A DNA stretch of 64,000 bases. Source: Stenotrophomonas bentonitica. Lineage in GTDB: Bacteria > Pseudomonadota > Gammaproteobacteria > Xanthomonadales > Xanthomonadaceae. How positions within the stretch are numbered: position 1 is the stretch's first letter; the number at the start of each line of letters is the position of its first letter. Position numbers and translations under genes: made by a program. Shown piece after piece: positions 1 through 6,949 of the stretch. Below the pieces are notes generated by a model. It saw only the letters and a list, made by a program, of their open reading frames with translations, did not search any database and was not told the DNA's origin. The DNA lies in NCBI RefSeq assembly GCF_013185915.1, contig NZ_JAAZUH010000001.1, forward strand, positions 186,001-250,000, given 5' to 3'.

Positions 1-546
1 CGTATCGGTGTGGGTGGCGGCGATGCTGTAGCTGCCGGCGGCGACGCGATTGCCGTTGGCGTCCTTGCCGTCCCACTCGAAGGTCACTTCGCCGGCGGCC
101 TTGGCTTCCACGCTGAGCTGGGTGACCTTGACCCCGTTGGCATCGGTGATGTCCACGGTGACGTAGCCGGCGCCCGGCGCGGCGACCATGCCGCTGGTAC
201 CGCCTTCGGCCTCCAGCTGCCACTTGCTGGACGGCACCAGCACCTCGTGGCCGACCAGCGCCGCGCCACGCAGCACCTGGTCGCCGGCCATCGACTCCTG
301 GAAGCCCTTGACCGTGCTGTTGAGGTCGTTGATGCCCTGCACCTGCGACAGCTGCGCCATCTGCGCCACCATCTGGGTGTTGTCCATCGGCTTGAGCGGA
401 TCCTGGTGCTGCAGCTGTTCGGTCATCAGGCGCAGGAAGTCGGCCTGGTCCAGGGTGTCCTTCTTCTTGCCGGTGCTGCTGTTGGGTGCGTTCAGGCCCA
501 AGGCGCTGTAGATGTCGGTGTTGCCGACGCCGCTGGTGGTGCTCAT
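1..546 (-). CDS. flgD: flagellar hook capping protein FlgD (partial)
   Basis: FlgD is the scaffold that caps the growing hook so that FlgE subunits can polymerise outside the cell. The minus-strand frame opens with ATG at 546 and stays open to the window edge, so about 182 codons are visible and the C-terminus is missing. The N-terminal signature QADFLRLMTEQLQHQDPL, followed by KPMDNTQMVAQMAQLSQ, is the conserved FlgD export and scaffolding region. The later part, including FEWDGKDANGNRVAAGSYS, matches the FlgD beta-sandwich (FLG-Ig) domain. It is the third gene of flgB-flgC-flgD, 26 bp after flgC, and should be transcribed with them from the sigma-54 promoter before flgB. Confidence 0.95.
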   Translation of the reverse strand, partial: MSTTSGVGNTDIYSALGLNAPNSSTGKKKDTLDQADFLRLMTEQLQHQDPLKPMDNTQMVAQMAQLSQVQGINDLNSTVKGFQESMAGDQVLRGAALVGHEVLVPSSKWQLEAEGGTSGMVAAPGAGYVTVDITDANGVKVTQLSVEAKAAGEVTFEWDGKDANGNRVAAGSYSIAATHTDT

Positions 547-572
547 GGAAGGGTGTCCTGCAATAAGAAGGG

Positions 573-980
573 TCAGCGACCCATGGTCAGGGTGGCCAGG
601 GCCAGTTCCTTGGCGGTGGTCAGCATCTCCACGCCAGCCTGGTAATTGCGCGAGGTCGAGATCAGGTTGACCATCTGCGCGACCGGGTCGACGTCGGCCT
701 GGTAGATGTAGCCGTCGCCGTCGGCGAGCGGATGGCCGGGCTCGTAGCGCTTGATCGGCGCGGCGTCGCTCTGGCTGATTTCCTTGACCTGCACCGTGGT
801 GATGTTCGGGTCGGTGCGGCTGGTGACGGCCTGGAAGATCGGTTCCAGCGGCTTGTACACCGCGTCGGCCGAGCCGGCCACGGTGTCGGCGTTGGACAGG
901 TTGGAGGCCAGGGTGCTCATGCGCACGGACTGCGCCTGCAGCGCGGAGCCGGCGATGTCGAAGATGGGCAGGTTGCTCAT
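573..980 (-). CDS. flgC: flagellar basal-body rod protein FlgC
   Basis: FlgC (135 aa) is a proximal rod subunit of the flagellar basal body, built in the periplasm. The N-terminal rod motif RMSTLASNLSNADTVAG and the C-terminal helix YQAGVEMLTTAKELALATL are the two ends that pair in the coiled-coil D0 domain of rod and hook proteins. The length is normal for the family. The ATG at 980 lies 3 bp after the flgB stop codon, which indicates translational coupling in the flgBCD operon. Confidence 0.97.
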   Translation of the reverse strand: MSNLPIFDIAGSALQAQSVRMSTLASNLSNADTVAGSADAVYKPLEPIFQAVTSRTDPNITTVQVKEISQSDAAPIKRYEPGHPLADGDGYIYQADVDPVAQMVNLISTSRNYQAGVEMLTTAKELALATLTMGR

Positions 981-983
981 GGC

Positions 984-1379
984 TTATTGCCCCGTGATCG
1001 CGGTGAGCATGGAGCGCACCTTGGATTCGACGAAGCTCAGCGAGGCGCGGTATTCCAGCGCGGCGCGGCCGTAGGCGGCGCGTTCGGCGTCCGGGTCGAC
1101 GGTATTGCCGTCGATGCTGGGCTGCACGCCTTGCTTGGTGATCTGGAACGGGTTGAGGCCGTTGCCGGTGAGGAAGTGCTGCTCACTGGTGGTGCGCATC
1201 AGGCCGTTGCTGTCGGCGCCCTGGGCGTTGCGCAGGGCGGCGTCGAAGTCCAGGTCCTGGGCCTTGTAGCCGGGGGTGTCGGCATTGCTCAGGTTGCTGG
1301 CGATCAGCTTCATGCGCTGCTCGCGCAACGGCATGGCCTGGGCATGGACACCCAGATAGTCGGAAATCAGGTTGGGCAC
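984..1379 (-). CDS. flgB: flagellar basal-body rod protein FlgB
   Basis: FlgB (131 aa) is the rod subunit closest to the MS ring. The signature LIASNLSNADTPGYKAQDLD is the classical flagella_bb_rod motif. The start is a GTG at 1379, preceded by a purine-rich GGGAGAG ribosome site. No upstream ATG in frame gives a better N-terminus (VPNLISDYLGVHAQAM). It is the first gene of flgBCD and lies about 22 nt downstream of the transcription start expected from the sigma-54 promoter at 1412-1427. Confidence 0.96.
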   Translation of the reverse strand: MPNLISDYLGVHAQAMPLREQRMKLIASNLSNADTPGYKAQDLDFDAALRNAQGADSNGLMRTTSEQHFLTGNGLNPFQITKQGVQPSIDGNTVDPDAERAAYGRAALEYRASLSFVESKVRSMLTAITGQ

Positions 1380-1411
1380 GGCGCTCTCCCACGGGACGAT
1401 GTGGGGGAGGG

Positions 1412-1427
1412 TGCAAGGGCTGTGCCA
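1412..1427 (-). promoter_or_regulatory. sigma-54 promoter of flgBCD
   Basis: On the minus strand the sequence TGGCACAGCCCTTGCA matches the RpoN consensus TGGCACG-N4-TTGCW with one mismatch. It keeps the essential GG and GC doublets exactly 10 bp apart. Transcription would start near 1401, about 22 nt before the flgB GTG. In xanthomonads, class II flagellar operons are RpoN/FleQ-type dependent, so the placement fits. Confidence 0.85.
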
Positions 1428-1455
1428 GAACGGGGGCGGGATGCGTCCGGCGGCG

Positions 1456-2400
1456 TTACGCCGCCTCGGCGACCTTTCGGAGGCGGTCCAGGACGAAATC
1501 GGCCAGTTCGTGCGGGGAATATTTGGCTACGAAGGCGTTCGCGCCCACCCGCTCGACCATGGCGTTGTTGAACACGCCCGAGAGGGAGGTGTGCAGCAGC
1601 ACGTACAGGCCGGCCAGGCCGGGGTGGCGACGGATTTCCGTCGTCAGGGTGTAGCCGTCCATGGCCGGCATTTCGATGTCCGAAATGACCATGGAGTACC
1701 GCTCGGCCGGGTTTTCGCCGGCGGCGTGGATCTGCAGCAGGTGGTCCAGCGCCTGCTTGCCGTCCGAGAGCAGGGTGGCCCCCACCCCCAGCTGGTCCAG
1801 CACGCTGCGGATCTGCTGGCGAGCCACGCGCGAGTCGTCCACCACCAGCACCTGCAGCTGCGGGCCGTCGGACGGCAGCGCCAGGGACGGGTCCAGCACC
1901 GCCTCGCCGCGCACCTGGGCGATGTCGGCCAGTACGCTTTCCACGTCGATCACCTGGATAAGCTCACCCTGGAAGCGGGTCACGGCGGTCAGGTAGCTCG
2001 ATTCGGCGCCCAGTTCCGGCGGCGGGTGGATGTCTTCCACCGCGATGTTGACGATGCGCTCCACACCGCTGACCAGGAAGCCCTGGATCGAGCGGTTGAA
2101 CTCGGTCACCACCAGGTAGCCCGGCGCCTTGTCCGCGTCCGGCTCACGCTCCGGGTGGCCGATCGCCAGGCCCAGGTCCAGCACGGGCACCGAACGCCCG
2201 CGCACGTCGGCCACGCCGGCGAACTGGCCGGGCAGGCCGGGTACCTGGAACAGGTCCGGGCGGCGCAGGACTTCCTGCACCTTGAACACGTTCACGCCAA
2301 AAAGCTGACGTCCGCCAAGGCGGAACAACAGCAGGGCGAGGCGGTTGTGGCCAGCCAGGCGCGTGCGCTGGTCGATGCGGTTGAGCAGGTCATGTGACAT
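1456..2400 (-). CDS. cheV: chemotaxis coupling protein CheV
   Basis: CheV (314 aa) joins a CheW-like domain to a receiver domain and couples chemoreceptors to the CheA kinase in a phosphorylation-tunable way. The N-terminal half (about residues 15-165) has the CheW core, including NRLALLLFRLGGRQLFGVNV. The last about 125 residues are a receiver with LVVDDSRVARQQI and the phosphoacceptor Asp in VISDIEMPAMDGYTL. The ATG at 2400 was chosen over an upstream in-frame start at 2484 because it gives the family N-terminus MSHDLLNRIDQRT and the earlier start would overlap the flgA promoter. No Shine-Dalgarno sequence precedes this ATG, and a sigma-28 promoter lies immediately upstream. It is divergent from flgA, an arrangement common in flagellated gammaproteobacteria. 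Confidence 0.95.
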   Translation of the reverse strand: MSHDLLNRIDQRTRLAGHNRLALLLFRLGGRQLFGVNVFKVQEVLRRPDLFQVPGLPGQFAGVADVRGRSVPVLDLGLAIGHPEREPDADKAPGYLVVTEFNRSIQGFLVSGVERIVNIAVEDIHPPPELGAESSYLTAVTRFQGELIQVIDVESVLADIAQVRGEAVLDPSLALPSDGPQLQVLVVDDSRVARQQIRSVLDQLGVGATLLSDGKQALDHLLQIHAAGENPAERYSMVISDIEMPAMDGYTLTTEIRRHPGLAGLYVLLHTSLSGVFNNAMVERVGANAFVAKYSPHELADFVLDRLRKVAEAA

Positions 2401-2407
2401 GGAGACG

Positions 2408-2434
2408 GTATCGGCGCCACCGGCATTCCCTTGA
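2408..2434 (-). promoter_or_regulatory. sigma-28 (FliA) promoter of cheV
   Basis: On the minus strand TCAAGGGA-N11-GCCGATAC matches the flagellar sigma factor pattern. Its -10 half agrees with the GCCGATAA consensus except at the last base, and the -35 half begins TCAAG as in pseudomonad FliA promoters. Only 7 nt separate the -10 element from the cheV ATG, so the expected transcription start falls at or next to the start codon. Confidence 0.72.
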
Positions 2435-2455
2435 GGGCCGCGCGGCAGGTCGCAA

Positions 2456-2471
2456 CGGCACGCCGCTTGCA
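2456..2471 (+). promoter_or_regulatory. sigma-54 promoter of flgA
   Basis: CGGCACGCCGCTTGCA matches TGGCACG-N4-TTGCW except for the first base and has the GG-N10-GC spacing required by RpoN. The transcription start would be near 2482, about 23 nt before the flgA ATG at 2505. It lies back to back with the cheV promoter in the cheV/flgA divergent region. Confidence 0.75.
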
Positions 2472-2504
2472 TGACCCTGCGCAATGCCTGTACCTGGAGC
2501 CGCC

Positions 2505-3167
2505 ATGCGTATCTATAGAGTCGCCCTGCTGATTGCCGCCGTCGCGCTCGCCGCCGCGCCGGTGCACGCCGCCGGTGGCTGGCAGCCGGTGGACAGCATC
2601 CGCGCCGCCGCCCTGTCCACGCTGCCGGCCGGCAGCGAGGGCGACACCACGCTGGACTCGGCGCTGCGCCTGCCGGCCTGCGGCCAGGCGCTGGTGGCGC
2701 AACCCACCGGCACCACCACGGTGGAGGTCAGCTGCCCGGACGCCGGCGGCTGGCGCCTGTTCGTGCCGGTGAAGGTGCGGCGCAACCAGCCGGTGCTGAT
2801 CCTCAACCGGGGCATCGCCGCTGGAGAAACCCTGACCGCGGCCGATATCACCACTGCACAGCGTGACGTGGCCCGTATCGCCGGTGCCGCCCTGGCCGAC
2901 CCGGCCGTGGCGGTGGGGCGGGTGGCGCGGCGCACGTTGAGTGCCGGCAGCCTGCTGTCGGCCAATGATCTGGTCGCCCAGCGTCTCATCCGCCGTGGCG
3001 ACAGCGTGGCCCTGGTCTCCCGCTTTGGTGGGGTCGAGGTCCGCGTGGCCGGCAAGGCGCTGGCCGATGCCGGTGAAAATGAACGCGTGTCGGTCGAGAA
3101 TCTGTCGTCACGCAAGGTGGTACAGGGTACGGTGGCGGCCTCCGGCGACGTAATTGTGACGCGCTGA
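2505..3167 (+). CDS. flgA: flagellar P-ring assembly chaperone FlgA
   Basis: FlgA (220 aa) is the periplasmic chaperone for FlgI polymerisation into the P ring. It has an N-terminal Sec signal peptide ending near APVHA. The C-terminal half contains the SAF-like domain NQPVLILNRGIAAGETLTA and ends with QGTVAASGDVIV, as in the family. The ATG at 2505 was chosen because it has a GGAG site 7 nt upstream and begins the signal peptide directly. An in-frame ATG at 2484 would add seven non-family residues. It is followed 82 bp later by flgM. Confidence 0.94.
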   Translation: MRIYRVALLIAAVALAAAPVHAAGGWQPVDSIRAAALSTLPAGSEGDTTLDSALRLPACGQALVAQPTGTTTVEVSCPDAGGWRLFVPVKVRRNQPVLILNRGIAAGETLTAADITTAQRDVARIAGAALADPAVAVGRVARRTLSAGSLLSANDLVAQRLIRRGDSVALVSRFGGVEVRVAGKALADAGENERVSVENLSSRKVVQGTVAASGDVIVTR

Positions 3168-3190
3168 CCACTGCAACCTGTAAATTTTCC

Positions 3191-3217
3191 TAAAGATGGC
3201 GGCCGTGGTGCCGTTAT
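3191..3217 (+). promoter_or_regulatory. sigma-28 (FliA) promoter of flgM-flgN
   Basis: TAAAGATG-N11-GCCGTTAT closely matches the enterobacterial sigma-28 consensus TAAAGTTT-N11-GCCGATAA. It lies 32 bp before the flgM ATG, with an AGGA site in between. Autoregulation of the anti-sigma-28 gene by its target sigma factor is the rule in this family. Confidence 0.85.
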
Positions 3218-3249
3218 CCCTTGTGAACCGTAACTCCCAGGACATCACC

Positions 3250-3552
3250 ATGAGCCAGAAAATCGACGGCAACCTGCAGGCGCCCACCCTTCTGCGCAGC
3301 ATTGCGCCGGGTAACAAGCCCAGCGTGAGCACCGATGCCCCGGCGCGCCCGGTGGAAGCGGCCGACAGCCTGCGGCTGACCGGCGAAGCCACCAGCCTGC
3401 AGGCCATGCAGCGCGAGCTGAGCACCGCCCCGGCCATCGACGCCGGCCGCGTGCAGGCCGTGCGCGAGTCGCTGCAGAACGGCACCTACAAGATCAACCC
3501 GGACGCGATCGCCTCGCACATGCTCGAGCTGGACCAGCAGCTGCAGGGATGA
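3250..3552 (+). CDS. flgM: anti-sigma-28 factor FlgM
   Basis: FlgM (100 aa) binds FliA in the cytoplasm and is exported when the hook is complete, which releases late flagellar transcription. The C-terminal sigma-binding region is recognisable: DAGRVQAVRESLQNGTYKIN followed by PDAIASHMLELDQQL. The N-terminal half is polar and low in complexity, as expected for a natively disordered export region. The ATG at 3250 was preferred to an in-frame start at 3196, which would lie inside the sigma-28 promoter. It overlaps flgN by 4 bp (ATGA). Confidence 0.94.
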   Translation: MSQKIDGNLQAPTLLRSIAPGNKPSVSTDAPARPVEAADSLRLTGEATSLQAMQRELSTAPAIDAGRVQAVRESLQNGTYKINPDAIASHMLELDQQLQG

Positions 3553-3887
3553 AGCTGGCAATGAGCGAGCCGCTGCAGCGCCTCAGCGATGCCCTGGACG
3601 TCGAACGCCAGGCATTGGTGGAGCATGACGTGCAGTCGCTGATCCGCGCCACCAGCGCCAAGCTCGACGCGCTGCGTGCGCTGGAGCAGGTGCTGCCGGT
3701 GGGGCAGCAGGAGCGGCTGCAGGAGCTGGCCGAGCGCAACCGCGCCAACGGCGTGCTGCTCTCGCGCCGCCGCCGCGAGGTCAACTGGGCGCTGCGCCAG
3801 CTCGGCCGCAGCGAAGAATCCTCGGCCTACGACGCCAAGGGCCAGTCCAGCACCCTGCATACCCGGCGCCCGCTCGCGGTCGCCTGA
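3549..3887 (+). CDS. flgN: flagellar export chaperone FlgN
   Basis: FlgN (112 aa) is the cytoplasmic chaperone of the hook-junction proteins FlgK and FlgL. The protein is small, helical and rich in Arg, Glu and Leu (LDVERQALVEHDVQSL, RRREVNWALRQLGR), as in the FlgNH family. The call also rests on its place directly after flgM, with which it shares an ATGA stop/start overlap. It should be cotranscribed from the flgM sigma-28 promoter. Confidence 0.88.
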   Translation: MKLAMSEPLQRLSDALDVERQALVEHDVQSLIRATSAKLDALRALEQVLPVGQQERLQELAERNRANGVLLSRRRREVNWALRQLGRSEESSAYDAKGQSSTLHTRRPLAVA

Positions 3888-3940
3888 GCGGTCAACACGG
3901 ATATAGTGGGCGCTCTGTTCCAGCGGCCCCCGATCCGACC

Positions 3941-5182
3941 GTGACCCTGTCCTCTACGTTTGTCACCGCACCGCTGCCCCCGCAGCCGGTCCTGCTTGCG
4001 CTGTTCGAGCGCATCAATGAAGGCGTGCTGCTGTTCCGCGAAGACGGAACCGTGGCCGTGGCCAATGCCACCGTACGGGCGATGCTCGGCCAGGCCGAAA
4101 CCGATGGCGACGCCGAAGCCGGTTCCGGGCTGGACCCGGCGAAGTGGCTGCGCCAGTTGCTGCCGCCGGATGCGCTGGAACATGCGCGCCAGCACGGGCA
4201 CTGGAACGGCAGCCTGCCGGTCGGCGAGCGCATGGTCATCGTGCACCTGTACGAGCAGGAAGATGCCGGCCGCCGCCATTACCTGGCGCTGTTCCGCCGC
4301 ATCGAAGGCCAGGAAGACTACGAACGCGAACTGCAACAGCGCCATGCCGAACTGCGCCAGGCGTACCTGCGCCTGAACGGCACCCAGGAAAAGCTGCTGC
4401 AGTCCGAGAAGATGGCCTCGATCGGCCAGCTGGCCGCCGGCGTGGCGCATGAGATCAACAACCCGATCGGCTACGTGCATTCCAACCTGGGCAGCCTGCA
4501 GGAATACCTGCGCAGCCTGTTCACCGTGATCGAAGCCTACGAGCGCGCCCTGCGTGCGCCGGACCCCAAGGCGTTGATTCCGGAAATCGACGACATCCGC
4601 AACCGCTTCGACATCGACTTCATCAGCCGCGACCTGCCGCAGCTGATGGCCGAGTCGCGTGAGGGCATCGAGCGGGTGACCCGGATCGTGCGCGACCTGA
4701 AGGACTTCTCGTATTCGGGCCGCGACGAGTCGTGGAAGCTGGTCGACCTGCACGCCGGGTTGGAGTCGACCATCAACATCATCTGGAACGAGCTGAAGTA
4801 CAAGGCGGAACTAAAGCGCGAATTCGGCCAGCTGCCGCTGGTGGAATGCCTGCCGTCCGAGCTCAACCAGGTCTACATGAACCTGCTGCTCAACGCCGGC
4901 CACGCCATTGCCGAACGCGGCACGATCACCGTGCGCACCGGCGTGGACGGTGAGAATGTGTGGGTGGAATTCGAAGACACCGGCGGCGGCATTTCGCCCG
5001 AGCTGCGCCAGCGCATCTTCGACCCGTTCTTCACCACCAAGCCGGTGGGGAGCGGAACGGGCCTCGGCCTTTCCATTTCATACAGCATCATCAACAAGCA
5101 CCATGGTCGCATCGACCTCGACAGCACCCCGGGTGTCGGGTCGACATTCCGGTTGGTGCTGCCGATCAAGCAGCCGCGTTGA
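3941..5182 (+). CDS. soluble PAS-containing sensor histidine kinase
   Basis: This 413-aa protein has no membrane segment and so is a cytoplasmic kinase. An N-terminal PAS-like domain (about 18-125) is followed by a coiled-coil stretch and the HisKA box GVAHEINNPIGYVHSN with the phosphoacceptor His. The HATPase domain has an N box (NQVYMNLLLNAGHAI), G1 (DTGGGIS), an F box (FDPFFTTKP) and G2 (GSGTGLGLSIS). It starts at a GTG at 3941. It lies 53 bp after flgN and ends 6 bp from the convergent ravR-like gene. In Xanthomonas a kinase next to RavR is called RavA, and this may be its orthologue. The pairing is inferred from context only. Confidence 0.85.
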   Translation: MTLSSTFVTAPLPPQPVLLALFERINEGVLLFREDGTVAVANATVRAMLGQAETDGDAEAGSGLDPAKWLRQLLPPDALEHARQHGHWNGSLPVGERMVIVHLYEQEDAGRRHYLALFRRIEGQEDYERELQQRHAELRQAYLRLNGTQEKLLQSEKMASIGQLAAGVAHEINNPIGYVHSNLGSLQEYLRSLFTVIEAYERALRAPDPKALIPEIDDIRNRFDIDFISRDLPQLMAESREGIERVTRIVRDLKDFSYSGRDESWKLVDLHAGLESTINIIWNELKYKAELKREFGQLPLVECLPSELNQVYMNLLLNAGHAIAERGTITVRTGVDGENVWVEFEDTGGGISPELRQRIFDPFFTTKPVGSGTGLGLSISYSIINKHHGRIDLDSTPGVGSTFRLVLPIKQPR

Positions 5183-5188
5183 GGTCGC

Positions 5189-6946
5189 TCATTCGCCTTC
5201 CGGCGCCGGTATCGGCGCGGGTTGGGCGGTGTTGGCGCGACGCTGTTCCTCATGCGTGCGGAACGCCTGGTGGATGTGCTTGCGCAGCTCGTCGTCGTTC
5301 CACGGCTTGGTCAGGAACCGGTAGATGGCGCCGCGGTTGATCGCGTCGGTGACGGTGTTGAGGTCGGTGTAGCCGGACAGCACCAGCCGGATCGTGTCCG
5401 GGTACAGCATCTTGACCCGGCCCAGGAATTCGGTGCCGCTCATGTCGCTCATGCGCTGGTCGGACAGGATCACCTGCACGTCGTTGATCGCCAGCAGGTC
5501 GAAGGCATCGCGCACGTTGCCTGCGGCCAGGATCCGGTAGCCGTCGCGGCGGAAGAGGCGCACCAGCGAGCGCAGCACGTTTTCTTCGTCGTCCAGCAGC
5601 AGCAGGGTGCGGTCCGGTCGGGTCTCGGCGAATGCTTCCGGACGCAGGTAGCGGCGGCGCAGGGTCATGCCGGCCGCGTCGGCCGACATCGGTTCGCCGA
5701 ACAGGTAGCCCTGGAACACGTCGCAGTCGTTGCGGCGCAGGAAGCCGAGCTGGGCCTGCGACTCCACGCCATTGGCGATCACGGTCATGCCCAGCTGGTG
5801 GCCCATGGCGATGATCGCGCGCGCGATCGCCGCTTCGCGGTTGCCGGCGGGCGCACTCTTGATGAAGCTGCGGTCGATCTTCAGCTTGTCGACCGGGTAG
5901 CGCACCAGCGCGCTCAGGCTGGAGTCGCCGGTGCCGAAATTGTCCAGGCTCAGGCTGATGCCTTCGTTGCGCAGGTTCACCAGCGTTTCGTGCACGAAAT
6001 TGACGTTGTTGGTCAGCGCGCTTTCGTTGATCTCCAGGGTCAGCATGTGCGCCGGTACCCCGGCCGCCTGCATCAGCGACATCACCTCGGCGAAGAAGTT
6101 CGGGCGCAACAGCTGCAGGGTGGAGACATTCACCGCGATGGTGAAATCGTCGAAGCCCTGGTCGCGCCACAGCCGCGCCTGCTTCAGCGCGCCTTCCAGC
6201 ACCCAGGTGCCGATCTGCACGATGATGCCCAGCCGCTCGGCAGTACGCATGAAGCGCTCCGGCACCAGCATGCCCAGGGTAGGGGACTGCCAGCGCAGCA
6301 GCGCCTCCATGCCGACTACATGGCCGTCGCGAGCGCTGACCAGCGGCTGGTAGCGCAGCTTAAGCTCGCCATTGGGAATGGCGTCGACGATCTGGCGCGC
6401 GATGATGCTTTCGCTGTGCGCGCTCGAGGGCGTGTTCACCGCATGGATGCGCACGGCGTTGCCGCCTTCGCGCGCCGCCTGGTACAGCGCATCTTCGGCG
6501 TGGTCGAGCAGGCGGGTGGCGTCGGTCGCGTGTTCCGGGCACAGGCTCACGCCGAGCTTGCCGGTCATGAACAGCGTGTACGGCAGCACCGACAGCGGCA
6601 GCTCCAGCTGCTGGCGGATTTCTTCGGCCAGGTCGTCGGGCAACGGCATGTCGGCGGCGCGCGGCACCGCGATCAGGAACTCGTCGCTGCCATGCCGCCA
6701 CAGTTTGCCGCGCCCGCGCAGGTGGTGCTGCAGGCGCTGCGCCACCAGTACCAGCGCCTGGTCGCCGACCTCGGCGCTCATGTTCTCGTTGACCGAGGCG
6801 AAGTGGTCGATATCCACGTGCATCAGCATCAGCGGCGTGCCGCCCGAGGCGGCCTCGGCCACCATCGCCTGCAGTTCGGGATTGCCGGCGCCCAGGCGCG
6901 GCGGTGCGTCCTCGATGCTGACCAGGGGCAGGGAAGGGTTCCACAT
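5189..6946 (-). CDS. ravR: GGDEF-EAL-receiver response regulator, RavR-like
   Basis: This 585-aa c-di-GMP turnover protein has three modules in the order GGDEF (about 30-165), EAL (about 180-430) and a C-terminal receiver (about 448-570). The EAL domain keeps MEALLRW, the ELNESAL-type glutamate site (EINESAL) and DNFGTG, so phosphodiesterase activity is expected. The GGDEF signature is degenerate (HGSDEF), so cyclase activity is doubtful. The receiver has LLDDEENVLRSL, the acceptor Asp in VILSDQRMSDMSG, and TKPW. A receiver at the C-terminus after EAL is the architecture of Xanthomonas RavR, which links c-di-GMP turnover to virulence and motility. Its ATG is 3 bp after the stop of the upstream kinase, so the two are coupled. 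Confidence 0.85.
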   Translation of the reverse strand: MWNPSLPLVSIEDAPPRLGAGNPELQAMVAEAASGGTPLMLMHVDIDHFASVNENMSAEVGDQALVLVAQRLQHHLRGRGKLWRHGSDEFLIAVPRAADMPLPDDLAEEIRQQLELPLSVLPYTLFMTGKLGVSLCPEHATDATRLLDHAEDALYQAAREGGNAVRIHAVNTPSSAHSESIIARQIVDAIPNGELKLRYQPLVSARDGHVVGMEALLRWQSPTLGMLVPERFMRTAERLGIIVQIGTWVLEGALKQARLWRDQGFDDFTIAVNVSTLQLLRPNFFAEVMSLMQAAGVPAHMLTLEINESALTNNVNFVHETLVNLRNEGISLSLDNFGTGDSSLSALVRYPVDKLKIDRSFIKSAPAGNREAAIARAIIAMGHQLGMTVIANGVESQAQLGFLRRNDCDVFQGYLFGEPMSADAAGMTLRRRYLRPEAFAETRPDRTLLLLDDEENVLRSLVRLFRRDGYRILAAGNVRDAFDLLAINDVQVILSDQRMSDMSGTEFLGRVKMLYPDTIRLVLSGYTDLNTVTDAINRGAIYRFLTKPWNDDELRKHIHQAFRTHEEQRRANTAQPAPIPAPEGE

Positions 6947-6949
6947 AAC

